Positions 1 through 7,208 of a stretch of 27,295 bases of DNA are shown here, piece after piece. Each line of letters opens with the position of its first letter. Positions within the stretch are counted from its first letter, which is position 1. Origin of the DNA: DAOVRL01 sp023128595 (GTDB lineage Bacteria > Planctomycetota > Phycisphaerae > Sedimentisphaerales > Anaerobacaceae); the NCBI GenBank assembly GCA_030628155.1, contig DAOVRL010000043.1, positions 1 through 27,295 on the forward strand, read 5' to 3'. The notes beneath the pieces are model-generated. The model searched no databases. It saw only the letters and a list, made by a program, of their open reading frames with translations, and was not told the origin of the DNA. A program made the translations under genes and the position numbers.

Positions 1-92
1 AAAACCTCGGCCGATAGATCCTCGCATCCTTCGCCAAAAGGCGGTTTCGTTAAGGCATCAGGCTTTTATCCAACCCTCTTTGGTTCCGGCAG

Positions 93-1073
93 CTACCAAT
101 CGCACTGACACCGGCCATCTTGCGGATTATTACACTTGAGCCATTCATCGGCAAACACAGCCAGATCAAGGAGGTCAACGTAGCAGTTTCGATTCAGGTC
201 AGAGTCAATACCGAAGCCGCTTTGCCACATGCCGTGACAAGACGAAGGTCTGTACCCGAGGTCTATAAAGGCCGAGAGGTCACAATCTGGGTTGTCTGGA
301 TCATTGCACCTGGTGAGATCTGCTGTGAACCTCGCGTAGTCCAAGAAGTCGATGCGACAATCCCGATGGATATCAGACGGCAAGTTCCACCCGTAGTAAG
401 TTACGTCTTCACAAGTATTCGGTTCAATCACGACTGCTGAAGCAAAGGAATCAAAGAACAGCCCGGTATCCGGAGCGGCCGCTTCGCGATGCACTTTGAT
501 GTAGTGGACTTCCTCGTCGAAAAGGCCATGAAAGTCCAAGTAGGCGTCATATAGCATTCCAGGTATGCCCGGCACACCGCCATCGCGACCGGCTATTTCT
601 CCTATTTTGGCAAAGTCGTTGCCGTCAGCACTCACCCATACCGATGCTCTGGCCTTGTAACCGCAGTAAAGACGAATCACCAAATCGTCTGAATCTTCAC
701 AGTCTTCGAGGCCGATGTCAAAACACACCACTACTTCCTGGTCTTCGTTCAAAGGGCCTGCGCCCTTCCATCCGGCCACATAGTCGTAATCAATTGTCTC
801 CTGGCCGTGTTCATCCGTACTCCATGCATCCATGTCGCCGTTTTGGTCGCAGTCACTGGGTCCCAGGGCCCACCACGCTGTGTTGGGATCCATAAAAACA
901 CCACCGGTGCATCCTGGTTTGCCGAACCTTTGAATTCTTGGAGTGTAGCTCACAACTCTGTCGGCCCAGTTCTGTCCCTTTATGTAAGCAGCACCGGTCG
1001 GATCGACGAGCGTGCATAGAATCCATGTGCATAATAGAACACCAGTGGCCCACTTTATCCTGAGCACCCTCAT
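93..1073 (-). CDS. Secreted protein with dockerin-like C-terminus
   Basis: Predicted exported protein of 326 residues. The chosen ATG at 1073 begins a signal peptide (basic start, then a hydrophobic stretch to about residue 24). An ATG at 1115 would add 14 residues and overlap the upstream gene, so it is less likely. Residues 33-220 form a beta-rich domain starting GQNWAD that matches the domain of the PEP-CTERM protein at 1937-2611 (shared DYVAGWKGA, the DDLxxxxYxGxxxRAxV pattern, and HYI followed by FFD). Residues about 230-326 hold two dockerin/EF-hand-like repeats, DIHRDCRIDFLDYARF and DLNRNCYVDLLDLAVFADEWL, with calcium-type D/N spacing. The function of the beta domain is unknown. It is the last gene of the minus-strand block, after a pseudopilin with a 23 bp gap. 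Seen: repeats and homology. Inferred: export and surface attachment. Confidence 0.75.
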   Translation of the reverse strand: MRVLRIKWATGVLLCTWILCTLVDPTGAAYIKGQNWADRVVSYTPRIQRFGKPGCTGGVFMDPNTAWWALGPSDCDQNGDMDAWSTDEHGQETIDYDYVAGWKGAGPLNEDQEVVVCFDIGLEDCEDSDDLVIRLYCGYKARASVWVSADGNDFAKIGEIAGRDGGVPGIPGMLYDAYLDFHGLFDEEVHYIKVHREAAAPDTGLFFDSFASAVVIEPNTCEDVTYYGWNLPSDIHRDCRIDFLDYARFTADLTRCNDPDNPDCDLSAFIDLGYRPSSCHGMWQSGFGIDSDLNRNCYVDLLDLAVFADEWLKCNNPQDGRCQCDW

Positions 1074-1096
1074 ATTCTCATTTTGATTGCAGGGCG

Positions 1097-1819
1097 TCAC
1101 CTCTTCTCGCTCCAAAAATAAGTATAACGATTGTCTCGACCCATAGGTACGTCCTTCTCTATCATGGCCCCTGTATGGCCGTCCAGAAATAGCAAATTTA
1201 TGCTGTCTTTGTGCCGATACTCGAAGTTACCCGCCGGGCATGCCTCATATAAAACGACGGCCCGCGCCGAGTAATAGCCGTTGCCATCACATAGCGCAAG
1301 GGTCTCAGAGGGTTTCCGAAATTCTGTGGCATGTCTGCGATCTCCGCGGATACCACCTCTATTTGACAGGCGCGACGTGCCGTTCATCATGTAGCTTAAC
1401 GCGTACGGGCGCTGCTCTGGAGGAAACACTGGCGACTCGTCCCGCGTCATTCTTGGGTTTCTATGTGAGGGGCAGGTAAGAACCGTTCGATCTGCCGGTG
1501 GTCCAAGAATTTTACCGTCTGTATCCCGTTGGGGTTCTACATCCATACTTGCCAGCAAGGCCGTATTCAAGTACCAATTGTCTTGAGAACTAGTATCCAA
1601 TTTGTCGTGTGCTTCAGCGGGAGGAAGGCATTGCTCGTTATCATCTATATAGCTAACAAGTGCCAGGCCGAGATTCCGGAGATTCGCAGCACAGGCCACA
1701 CGTCGTGCCTGCTCCCTGGCCAATCTAAGGCTTGGCAGCAGAATCGCCATCAGCAGAGCGATTATGGCTATCACTACTAAAAGCTCGATCAGGGTGAAAC
1801 CATTTTTCCCCTTACACAT
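1097..1819 (-). CDS. Type II secretion pseudopilin-like protein, H-X9-DG type
   Basis: A 240-residue protein with a classic class III prepilin leader: MCKGKNG then FTLIELLVVIAIIALLMA. Cleavage is expected between G7 and F8, with Glu at +5 of the mature protein. The N-terminal helix is followed by an alpha/beta domain containing CAANLRNLGLAL and a C-terminal HKDSINLLFLDGH, which fits the H-X9-DG motif typical of planctomycete pseudopilin-like proteins. Such proteins are processed by a prepilin peptidase and anchored or assembled at the inner membrane. No other secretion gene is nearby, so it is a solitary pseudopilin. It lies between two genes sharing the same extracellular beta domain, which suggests linked function. 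The ribosome site is weak (GGGGTG upstream). Confidence 0.88.
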   Translation of the reverse strand: MCKGKNGFTLIELLVVIAIIALLMAILLPSLRLAREQARRVACAANLRNLGLALVSYIDDNEQCLPPAEAHDKLDTSSQDNWYLNTALLASMDVEPQRDTDGKILGPPADRTVLTCPSHRNPRMTRDESPVFPPEQRPYALSYMMNGTSRLSNRGGIRGDRRHATEFRKPSETLALCDGNGYYSARAVVLYEACPAGNFEYRHKDSINLLFLDGHTGAMIEKDVPMGRDNRYTYFWSEKR

Positions 1820-1936
1820 AAGCGCACCCCGAAACTGACCACATAATCACTTGATGCAGGAGCGTACAAAGCTAATCTTCAGTTTCACGCCAAATCACTG
1901 TTGTATATATAGGTCGTAACCGACATTAAACGGTTG

Positions 1937-2611
1937 TCAACTTCGCCTGCGAAACCTAAGCAATCCAAGCCAACCTGCGGCGATAACAAGTACGGTTGCC
2001 GGTTCAGGTACACTGCCGACTGCGTCAAAGAACATACCAGAGCCCTCGCCCGATACAGCCCGGTCGAACCTGATGTAATGCAGATTATCGAGTGTCCCGA
2101 ATTCCAGAGTCACATACCTGTCCAGCCCGGTTGCGCCGGCCTGGTGGAAAAATCCTGGTTTGCCCGGAATTAGTCCCTTCGCCCCGGCAATACTGCCGAT
2201 TAGTTCAAAACCGCTTCCATCCACACTGCCGTACACATCCGCTCTGCAATTTGGGCCGCCGTACACTTTCACGGCAAGGTCGTCCCCGTCAACATTCAGC
2301 AACGCACTTTCGAAGTGCAGCACGAAAGACGCATTTGCTGCTCCTTTCCAGCCTGCGACATAATCATTGTCACCGGGATCCCAGGCATACCCGTTACCAT
2401 CGAGATCAGAGTCCGGCGGACCAAGAATGTAAGCAAGTGCAACGGCACCGGTCGCCGTGCCGTTATAGTTCTGAATGTTGCCGCTCCATACCGCCACACT
2501 ATCTGCCCAGTTCTGACCGCCAAGCAAACCGGCGTTGGCGACTTCTACACTAATCATGCAAAGCAACAGCGACACTAACACAACCCTACTATAGGTATTC
2601 GTCGATTTCAT
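1937..2611 (-). CDS. PEP-CTERM sorted secreted beta-sandwich-like protein
   Basis: A 224-residue exported protein. The start at 2611 is set by AGGAG nine bases upstream; a longer reading from 2638 lacks this. Residues 1-27 are a signal peptide. Residues 32-200 are the same domain as in the dockerin protein at 93-1073 (GQNWAD, DYVAGWKGA, YGGPNCRADVYGSVDGSGF, IPGKPGFFH, HYIRFDR). Residues 201-224 are a textbook PEP-CTERM tail: VPEPAT, a hydrophobic helix WLGLL, then RFRRRS. In known systems this tail is cut and sorted to the surface by an exosortase. None is present in this window. A near-consensus promoter lies about 200 bp upstream. The role of the beta domain is unknown. Confidence 0.85.
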   Translation of the reverse strand: MKSTNTYSRVVLVSLLLCMISVEVANAGLLGGQNWADSVAVWSGNIQNYNGTATGAVALAYILGPPDSDLDGNGYAWDPGDNDYVAGWKGAANASFVLHFESALLNVDGDDLAVKVYGGPNCRADVYGSVDGSGFELIGSIAGAKGLIPGKPGFFHQAGATGLDRYVTLEFGTLDNLHYIRFDRAVSGEGSGMFFDAVGSVPEPATVLVIAAGWLGLLRFRRRS

Positions 2612-2806
2612 CTTTTCAAACTCCTCCAAAGTCTTCACAAATCCCGTTTAAGTGGGATTCCCATATAGCCTTACTCAGCTATGCTGCCGAGCCTGATTTA
2701 CCATAGTTTATCAAGTCTCCTGAAAATACAAGCTTTATGGGTGTATCTCACCACTTCTTCAGATAGAACAGCCTCAAAACTAAGCCACAATGCCGTCTAT
2801 CGCATA

Positions 2807-2835
2807 AGTATAGCATATTTCTGGTATCGTGTCAA
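2807..2835 (-). promoter_or_regulatory. Near-consensus sigma70-type promoter
   Basis: On the minus strand TTGACA (2830-2835) is followed after exactly 17 bases by TATACT (2807-2812). It sits downstream of the FmdE-like gene and drives toward the PEP-CTERM gene at 2611, leaving a leader of about 190 bases. It implies that the PEP-CTERM gene, the second pseudopilin and the first dockerin gene can be transcribed separately from the upstream genes. No riboswitch was recognised in the leader. Confidence 0.65.
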
Positions 2836-2886
2836 AAAAATAATAGCACAAAATCCTCCCACTTCCTATCACAGTTGCCCCGGTCC

Positions 2887-3486
2887 CTATTCTTTCGTTT
2901 TGGAAGACTTAATCCGCTCGATTCGGAACAGGTCGCTCTCCTTTGTTGTTGCGCACTGCCTTGAGAGTTCTTCCAATTCGTGCACTGTACGTGTCTCTAT
3001 GCGCTTGAGGTAGTCGGTTTTCGGTTTTAAGGTCAAGACAGGGCCCGTACCGTCCTTGCGGCGGATGGCGACATGAACGAGATCGATCGACATCACCTCA
3101 GCCAGGCGAATATCGAGCCGGCCGATACAGTTGCCTGTGCCGATGACCAGACCGTCGGCCATGCACGAATATGGTGTCTCCATAGGAATATAGCAAATGA
3201 TGTCGAGATCGTGCCTGCCCCACTTGGTGTCGAATTCACGCAACGCCGCCCGGCCGATACGCCAGCCCAATACGTTCCAGGGGCCGACATGGCCGTGCGT
3301 ATGTTTGATTGCAGCCCACCAATCATCGGGCGCCTGTCCCTGGTTCCAAGGATTCTCTCCTGGAGTGGAGCGGACCGGCCCTTCTGATTTATGCCCGATG
3401 GAGATGTGGTGATCCTCGTCAGCCAAAACAGCAACAATCGCCAGCGCCAAAATCCCGAGGACAATGGCACACAAGAGTCTTTTCAT
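2887..3486 (-). CDS. Secreted FmdE-like domain protein
   Basis: A 199-residue protein with a signal peptide (residues 1-22). The ATG at 3486 is supported by GAGGG nine bases upstream; the ATG at 3501 is not. Residues 60-125 resemble the FmdE family (named for a protein of the molybdenum formylmethanofuran dehydrogenase operon): HTHGHVGPWNVLGWRIG matches the family pattern HGHxCPGxxxGxR, followed by CYIPMETPYSCMADGL and GTGNCIGRL. The Cys of the canonical HGHxCPG is Gly here (position 68), while C108 and C120 remain. Many FmdE-domain proteins outside methanogens have no known role; a metal- or cofactor-linked function is suspected. The residues after 165 are charged and helical. It sits downstream of trmO and a dockerin protein in the same direction. 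Confidence 0.75.
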   Translation of the reverse strand: MKRLLCAIVLGILALAIVAVLADEDHHISIGHKSEGPVRSTPGENPWNQGQAPDDWWAAIKHTHGHVGPWNVLGWRIGRAALREFDTKWGRHDLDIICYIPMETPYSCMADGLVIGTGNCIGRLDIRLAEVMSIDLVHVAIRRKDGTGPVLTLKPKTDYLKRIETRTVHELEELSRQCATTKESDLFRIERIKSSKTKE

Positions 3487-3702
3487 GATTTTATCCCTCA
3501 AATAAAGTTCAGTCGATATTCAAAACACAATCTTGTCATTTGACTTCAAACGAACCGATCTGCCGACCCTCTTTCAAGCGCATCGGAACCATCACGCGCT
3601 TACGGGCCTTCGGAACATGCCAGGTTTTTTCGGAACAGGATATTTGGCCTGTTTCATTGTCCACCAGTCAAAGTTTGGCCTGTTACCAACTTTTCTGACA
3701 CC

Positions 3703-4680
3703 TTATAGCCCACATTCCGGTGCGGTGCATTCCAGCCAGTGCAAAGTGAGCATCGCCAAATCCAGGAAGTTAACATGACAGTCTTTGTTCAGATCGCCAA
3801 TCGGATAGGGATGGTTGGGATCACCACATTGCGGCAGCGCGTAGCCTATGATAGTCTCTCCGACAATTCCGTCGGTACTCATCCCCATCTTCGGATTGGT
3901 CCAGTCCGGATGCGCTTCACCTTGCATAAAAAGAAGGTAAGTGGCCTGCTGCGGCAGCCGTGGTGCCACTTCGCCTAATAGCCACGACTCAAAATCCGCT
4001 GATGTGCCGGCAAAATAGCCCAAAGGGTCGTCGAGTGTGGCGGCGTCCATCCCGGCTGTCGTCAGTTCGTTGACTGGTACAATAAAACCCCTCCATTGAT
4101 AGTTGTTAAACGTCATATCAATGCCGCCCGCACCTGCAAAAGGTGTGTCGTAGTACCAATCGAAGCTTGCCTCAAAAGCCCAGTTCCAGCTGGCTGACGC
4201 AACATATGTCCCACTATTAGACACGCCATCGACCGGGCCGTGAGTGCCGTCGGCTGCGGGGTCGCCAGGCTCAACCAAGCGCTGATGCGCAATAGGTTTT
4301 GTCGGGGCGACGTATCCATCGAACGCCAGCGAGTCGATACTGAAGAAACCGCCGTTCTGCAGATCAATGTCAAGCACAAGCAAACCACTGACCGAATGAA
4401 TCCCCTCGGCGTAGCCGGGCGGGTAATCAGGCTCTGATATTCCTACTGGATTCATGAAATTGAAGCTAAAGCAACCATCGGGATTAAATGTGCTTCCAGT
4501 GATATCATCAGCCGTCTGCAGAAGGTGGTCGCCTGAGACACCAATTTGCCCTTTTGGCTGAGGCAGCAGTTGCACATTGTCCGTGTGCATGAGCAATTCA
4601 AACTCCACGGAGCCTGCCGGCACATCCCCCACCAGCAGCATTGCCAGCGAAATGATAAGTGCCAAATTTGTTGTTTTCAT
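3703..4680 (-). CDS. Secreted protein with single dockerin-like repeat
   Basis: A 325-residue exported protein of unrecognised family. The start at 4680 is fixed by AGGAG eight bases upstream; a GTG at 4686 is in frame but poorly placed. Residues 1-22 are a signal peptide. The main domain (about 25-285) is rich in aromatic and small residues and looks beta-structured (SWNWAFEASFDWYYDTPFAG, MTFNNYQWRGFIV), with no catalytic motif I can name. The C-terminus carries IGDLNKDCHVNFLDLAMLTL then HWLEC, one dockerin/EF-hand-like repeat of the type seen in two other proteins here. It follows trmO by 36 bp and is probably in its operon. The substrate or partner is unknown. Confidence 0.72.
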   Translation of the reverse strand: MKTTNLALIISLAMLLVGDVPAGSVEFELLMHTDNVQLLPQPKGQIGVSGDHLLQTADDITGSTFNPDGCFSFNFMNPVGISEPDYPPGYAEGIHSVSGLLVLDIDLQNGGFFSIDSLAFDGYVAPTKPIAHQRLVEPGDPAADGTHGPVDGVSNSGTYVASASWNWAFEASFDWYYDTPFAGAGGIDMTFNNYQWRGFIVPVNELTTAGMDAATLDDPLGYFAGTSADFESWLLGEVAPRLPQQATYLLFMQGEAHPDWTNPKMGMSTDGIVGETIIGYALPQCGDPNHPYPIGDLNKDCHVNFLDLAMLTLHWLECTAPECGL

Positions 4681-4717
4681 AACCACTTCTCCTAAGAAAC
4701 AAATTATTTATTGTGCT

Positions 4718-5281
4718 CTAATGCCCCGACGGGTTTCGACCAGTGTCCTTACTTGTCTTTTCGTCGTGATGCGTGTGGCCACCGTGGTGGTGACTGCGCA
4801 GATGGTCCATCACCCAATCCGGCACTTCGGCCTCGGCGCAACTATCGAAATTGGGAATATAGGGCTTGATATCGAGTACAGGCGTACCATCCAGCGCATC
4901 CAGGCCCTTTATGGCAACCTCGCCCGTCTCAGTAGAGAAATCTATCAGCTCGACAACAGACATTCCAACGGGATTGGGCCGCACCGGCATCCTCGTAGCG
5001 AATATCTTAACGTGCGGGGGCTTGTGATGGTTTTTGGGCATTTTCCACTCTTTAGACCGATGCACCCAGAACAAAACAATGATGTGCGAATAACCGGTCA
5101 AGCCGCCCAGTCCCTTAGCATATTTGGGTAAAAGGCGGATGTGCGAAATCTCCGCTGTCCATCCCGTGTGCGTGTGCGGTACATCATTGGTTTGGGCATA
5201 AAGCGACTGTACGTATCCTATTGGTCGAATAGTATACGACTCTAAAGTTGCACCACCTCGGTGGCTCTTTGACCTGTTCAT
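4718..5281 (-). CDS. trmO: TrmO-family (UPF0066) methyltransferase with His-rich tail
   Basis: A 187-residue protein of the TrmO/YaeB family. Characterised members use S-adenosylmethionine to N6-methylate threonylcarbamoyladenosine at tRNA position 37. Family motifs are clear: YTIRPIGYVQS (16-26), GWTAEISHI (40-48), SHIIVLFWVHRS (65-76), IFATRMPVRPNPVGMSVVEL (93-112), LDGTPVLDIKPYIP (130-143). The start is chosen because its ATG overlaps the stop of the upstream membrane-protein gene as ATGA, which implies translational coupling; longer readings run through that gene. Residues 160-172 are a His cluster (HLRSHHHGGHTHH), unusual for the family and suggestive of metal binding. The genomic setting may mean a specialised paralogue rather than the housekeeping tRNA enzyme. 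Confidence 0.85.
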   Translation of the reverse strand: MNRSKSHRGGATLESYTIRPIGYVQSLYAQTNDVPHTHTGWTAEISHIRLLPKYAKGLGGLTGYSHIIVLFWVHRSKEWKMPKNHHKPPHVKIFATRMPVRPNPVGMSVVELIDFSTETGEVAIKGLDALDGTPVLDIKPYIPNFDSCAEAEVPDWVMDHLRSHHHGGHTHHDEKTSKDTGRNPSGH

Positions 5282-5886
5282 TTGCTGCTTTTCACTGTTT
5301 TGATTGATTTGCTGACCAACAATCCAGCAACCATGCCCAAAACTACGTTGATTACAACGATGCATCCCAGCGTCAAAGCCAAGTGCGTACCTGCTTGCGA
5401 AACCGGCAGCCGCAGAAAAGTCCAGAAAAACAAGGCCAGTAAAACCCTTGCCCCACAAAGAGAACCGCCTGTTAATATCAGGCTTAACCTTCGCGAGGGT
5501 AAGTGACGTAAGTACTGCCAGATCACGTCTCCTGCAACAGCAGCCAATAGCGGAACAACCAGCGACATCGGCCACCAGCCAACAAATCCTGCTGCCAGTT
5601 TTGTGCTCACCTCGGCTATTCCAGCGACGGTTAACGCACCAAAACGGTCAACCCGAAGCAGAATCACCAGCAAGATGAATGCACGGGGCAGTGCCGCGGC
5701 GATCGAGCCTGACATTGGAACCGGCCAGGCCAGATGAAACGTCCGTCCCAAAAGCTGTCCGACTCCAGCGAGAGCTATACCACCGACAAGCACGAACGCC
5801 AATTCTCGCCAGGTCAGCAAATCGATCTTTGCCCTGACCCCCCGCAGCGCCAGTTGACCTTGCTTTAAGAAAGTTGTTTGCAACAT
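5278..5886 (-). CDS. ECF-transporter S-component-like membrane protein
   Basis: A 202-residue, very hydrophobic protein with about six membrane segments (approximately 28-48, 60-78, 85-103, 106-126, 134-158, 168-192). The start at 5886 is set by AGGAG five bases upstream; a longer reading to 5991 would run into the upstream pseudopilin gene. Size, segment number and the small, Gly/Ala-rich helices resemble substrate-binding S components of energy-coupling-factor transporters, which bind vitamins or transition metals. No diagnostic substrate motif was recognised, and no ATPase or T component lies in the window, so it would have to share them with other loci. It overlaps trmO by four bases. Another small integral membrane protein family is possible. 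Confidence 0.55.
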   Translation of the reverse strand: MLQTTFLKQGQLALRGVRAKIDLLTWRELAFVLVGGIALAGVGQLLGRTFHLAWPVPMSGSIAAALPRAFILLVILLRVDRFGALTVAGIAEVSTKLAAGFVGWWPMSLVVPLLAAVAGDVIWQYLRHLPSRRLSLILTGGSLCGARVLLALFFWTFLRLPVSQAGTHLALTLGCIVVINVVLGMVAGLLVSKSIKTVKSSK

Positions 5887-5917
5887 TGTGTGTCTCCTAT
5901 TTATATTATTATTTGTT

Positions 5918-6631
5918 TCAAAATGCGCCCGGCGTCCTGTGCCGGACAAACTGTACACTTGTATCTGCAAAAAGGACGTTTCTGCCACCACCCCAGCCTC
6001 CTTTTTCTAAATGGGCAAAGACGGGGACATGCTTACGCACCCAGTCGCTCATAAGCCACCGCCTTGAAGCTGAATCGTCTTTCAAAAGGTGCGGGTATTC
6101 GCAAAGCCGTAACGGCAGTGGCATACGTGTATCCCGACGGGTTATAGAGAAATACTTGTAGCTGATGTAAGAGGCCTCCCAGTTCTCGTCCGTATTAACG
6201 ACCGAATCGCCGCCCGGCCCGCCATATTCATTGCTTTGTGCATAGGGTTCGATTGCCGGCGCGCTGGGACAATAGAATATGTTCCGATTAGCCACATAGC
6301 ACGGGAAAAGGCTACCCGTCAAAGCCGATTGCGGATTGCCGCAGAGTTTCTCAACCGGATACCACCCACTATTATCTATGGCATACATTTTCAGGCCAAA
6401 ACCTAATTGCCGCAGATTGCTTGCACAGGCGAGTCTCCGTGCTTGTTCCCTGCTCCTTCCAAGTGAGGGAAGAAGGATTGCTATTAGCGTCGTTATGGTT
6501 GTCATAACTACCAGCAACTCAGGAAGGGAAAACCCGCAAGAGATACTAACTAAATACTCTCTCTGCCGATTTAGCATCCGCACAGCATCAACATCATCTA
6601 CTTCTCTCATAATTTTGGTACTCAACATCAT
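5918..6631 (-). CDS. Pseudopilin-like protein, divergent H-X9-DG tail
   Basis: Up to 237 residues, depending on start (ATGs at 6631, 6610 or 6577; none has a strong ribosome site). A prepilin cleavage motif SCG then FSLPELLVVMTTITTLIA is present, with Glu at +5. The mature part has the usual SREQARRLACASNLRQLGFG segment and ends with NVLFADTSVQFV, a degenerate form of the H-X9-DG tail in which DG is DT. Cleavage by a prepilin peptidase and inner-membrane anchoring are expected from family knowledge. It appears to be the first gene of the minus-strand cluster, 31 bp before the ECF-S-like gene, with a good promoter just upstream. It is related to the pseudopilin at 1097-1819. Confidence 0.82.
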   Translation of the reverse strand: MMLSTKIMREVDDVDAVRMLNRQREYLVSISCGFSLPELLVVMTTITTLIAILLPSLGRSREQARRLACASNLRQLGFGLKMYAIDNSGWYPVEKLCGNPQSALTGSLFPCYVANRNIFYCPSAPAIEPYAQSNEYGGPGGDSVVNTDENWEASYISYKYFSITRRDTRMPLPLRLCEYPHLLKDDSASRRWLMSDWVRKHVPVFAHLEKGGWGGGRNVLFADTSVQFVRHRTPGAF

Positions 6632-6660
6632 CCATAAAAACTATACGCCCGTTGCGCATA

Positions 6661-6689
6661 ACAATATCAGATTCGTGCTACCAAGTCAA
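6661..6689 (-). promoter_or_regulatory. Sigma70-type promoter for the minus-strand cluster
   Basis: On the minus strand TTGACT (6684-6689) is followed after 17 bases by TATTGT (6661-6666). Initiation would fall near 6654, about 20-75 bases ahead of the candidate starts of the pseudopilin gene. It is the likely promoter of the pseudopilin / ECF-S-like / trmO / dockerin operon. Confidence 0.6.
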
Positions 6690-7208
6690 AAAGAAATTTG
6701 GCAAAAATTGCAGATTTCCGGAGGCATTGCTCAGATTTGGTGCCACGCCGAAAGTCAGCGGTGTTTGTTTCGCCCTAACTTCTTGCTCATACAAGCCTTA
6801 TGAAGAAAGCGGTCATCTTTGAATCAGCCCTGCACATTACTAATTCAGGCTCAACTGCAAAAAAGTTAGTTGATTTTTTGTGAAAACAGCCTCTTGCGAG
6901 GCTGGAGTTTATCGCATTATAACCGACGGCGTGGTTTAGATAAGGCCATTATGGCTAATGCCACCTAAACCCTATTTTCGCGTTTTCAGCAATTGAGTAT
7001 ATCAGTTCTTTGTCCGGCGGACAAGGTCCGATTTTCGAAATCCTGGAAGCTGCTCGGGGCGTCATAGATGGAACCGGTCCTGAAATAGATTGGAATCCTG
7101 CGGTTGGTCGCGATACAATAATGAATGAGCTGCTCGGCCCTGATAAAATGCAAGGGCGGGGGCAGCCGATTGGTAAAATACGGGACGGCTTGTTTCGGAG
7201 AGGATGCT
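6690..7208. other. Divergent intergenic region with hairpin and palindrome
   Basis: No convincing gene. It separates the minus-strand cluster from the plus-strand barrel-protein gene. A perfect 6 bp hairpin AGCCTC-TTGC-GAGGCT lies at 6888-6903. A possible plus-strand promoter is TTGCGA (6894-6899), 18 bases, TATAAC (6918-6923), which overlaps the hairpin. A near-palindrome TTGTCC-GGC-GGACAA lies at 7010-7024 and could be an operator. The signals are weak individually. Confidence 0.35.

Noticed and set aside
1937..2611. Exosortase gene or complete PEP-CTERM system nearby
   Set aside because: Only the cargo is present; no exosortase-like multi-pass protein occurs in the window.
4718..5575. A longer 285-codon reading of the trmO frame
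   Set aside because: The first 98 codons run antiparallel-frame through the membrane-protein gene and have no family similarity; the ATGA overlap start at 5281 explains the real gene.
5278..6900. Cobalamin or other riboswitch ahead of the ECF-S-like operon
   Set aside because: No conserved B12-box or other known aptamer core was recognised, and the promoter lies too near the first gene to leave room for one.
6888..6903. Rho-independent terminator
   Set aside because: The stem is only 6 bp and no T run follows on the plus strand; no gene reads into it on the minus strand.
7125..7208. Upstream start for the large barrel protein
   Set aside because: It would place a signal peptide 28 residues inside the protein and has no ribosome site; the ATG at 7209 has one.
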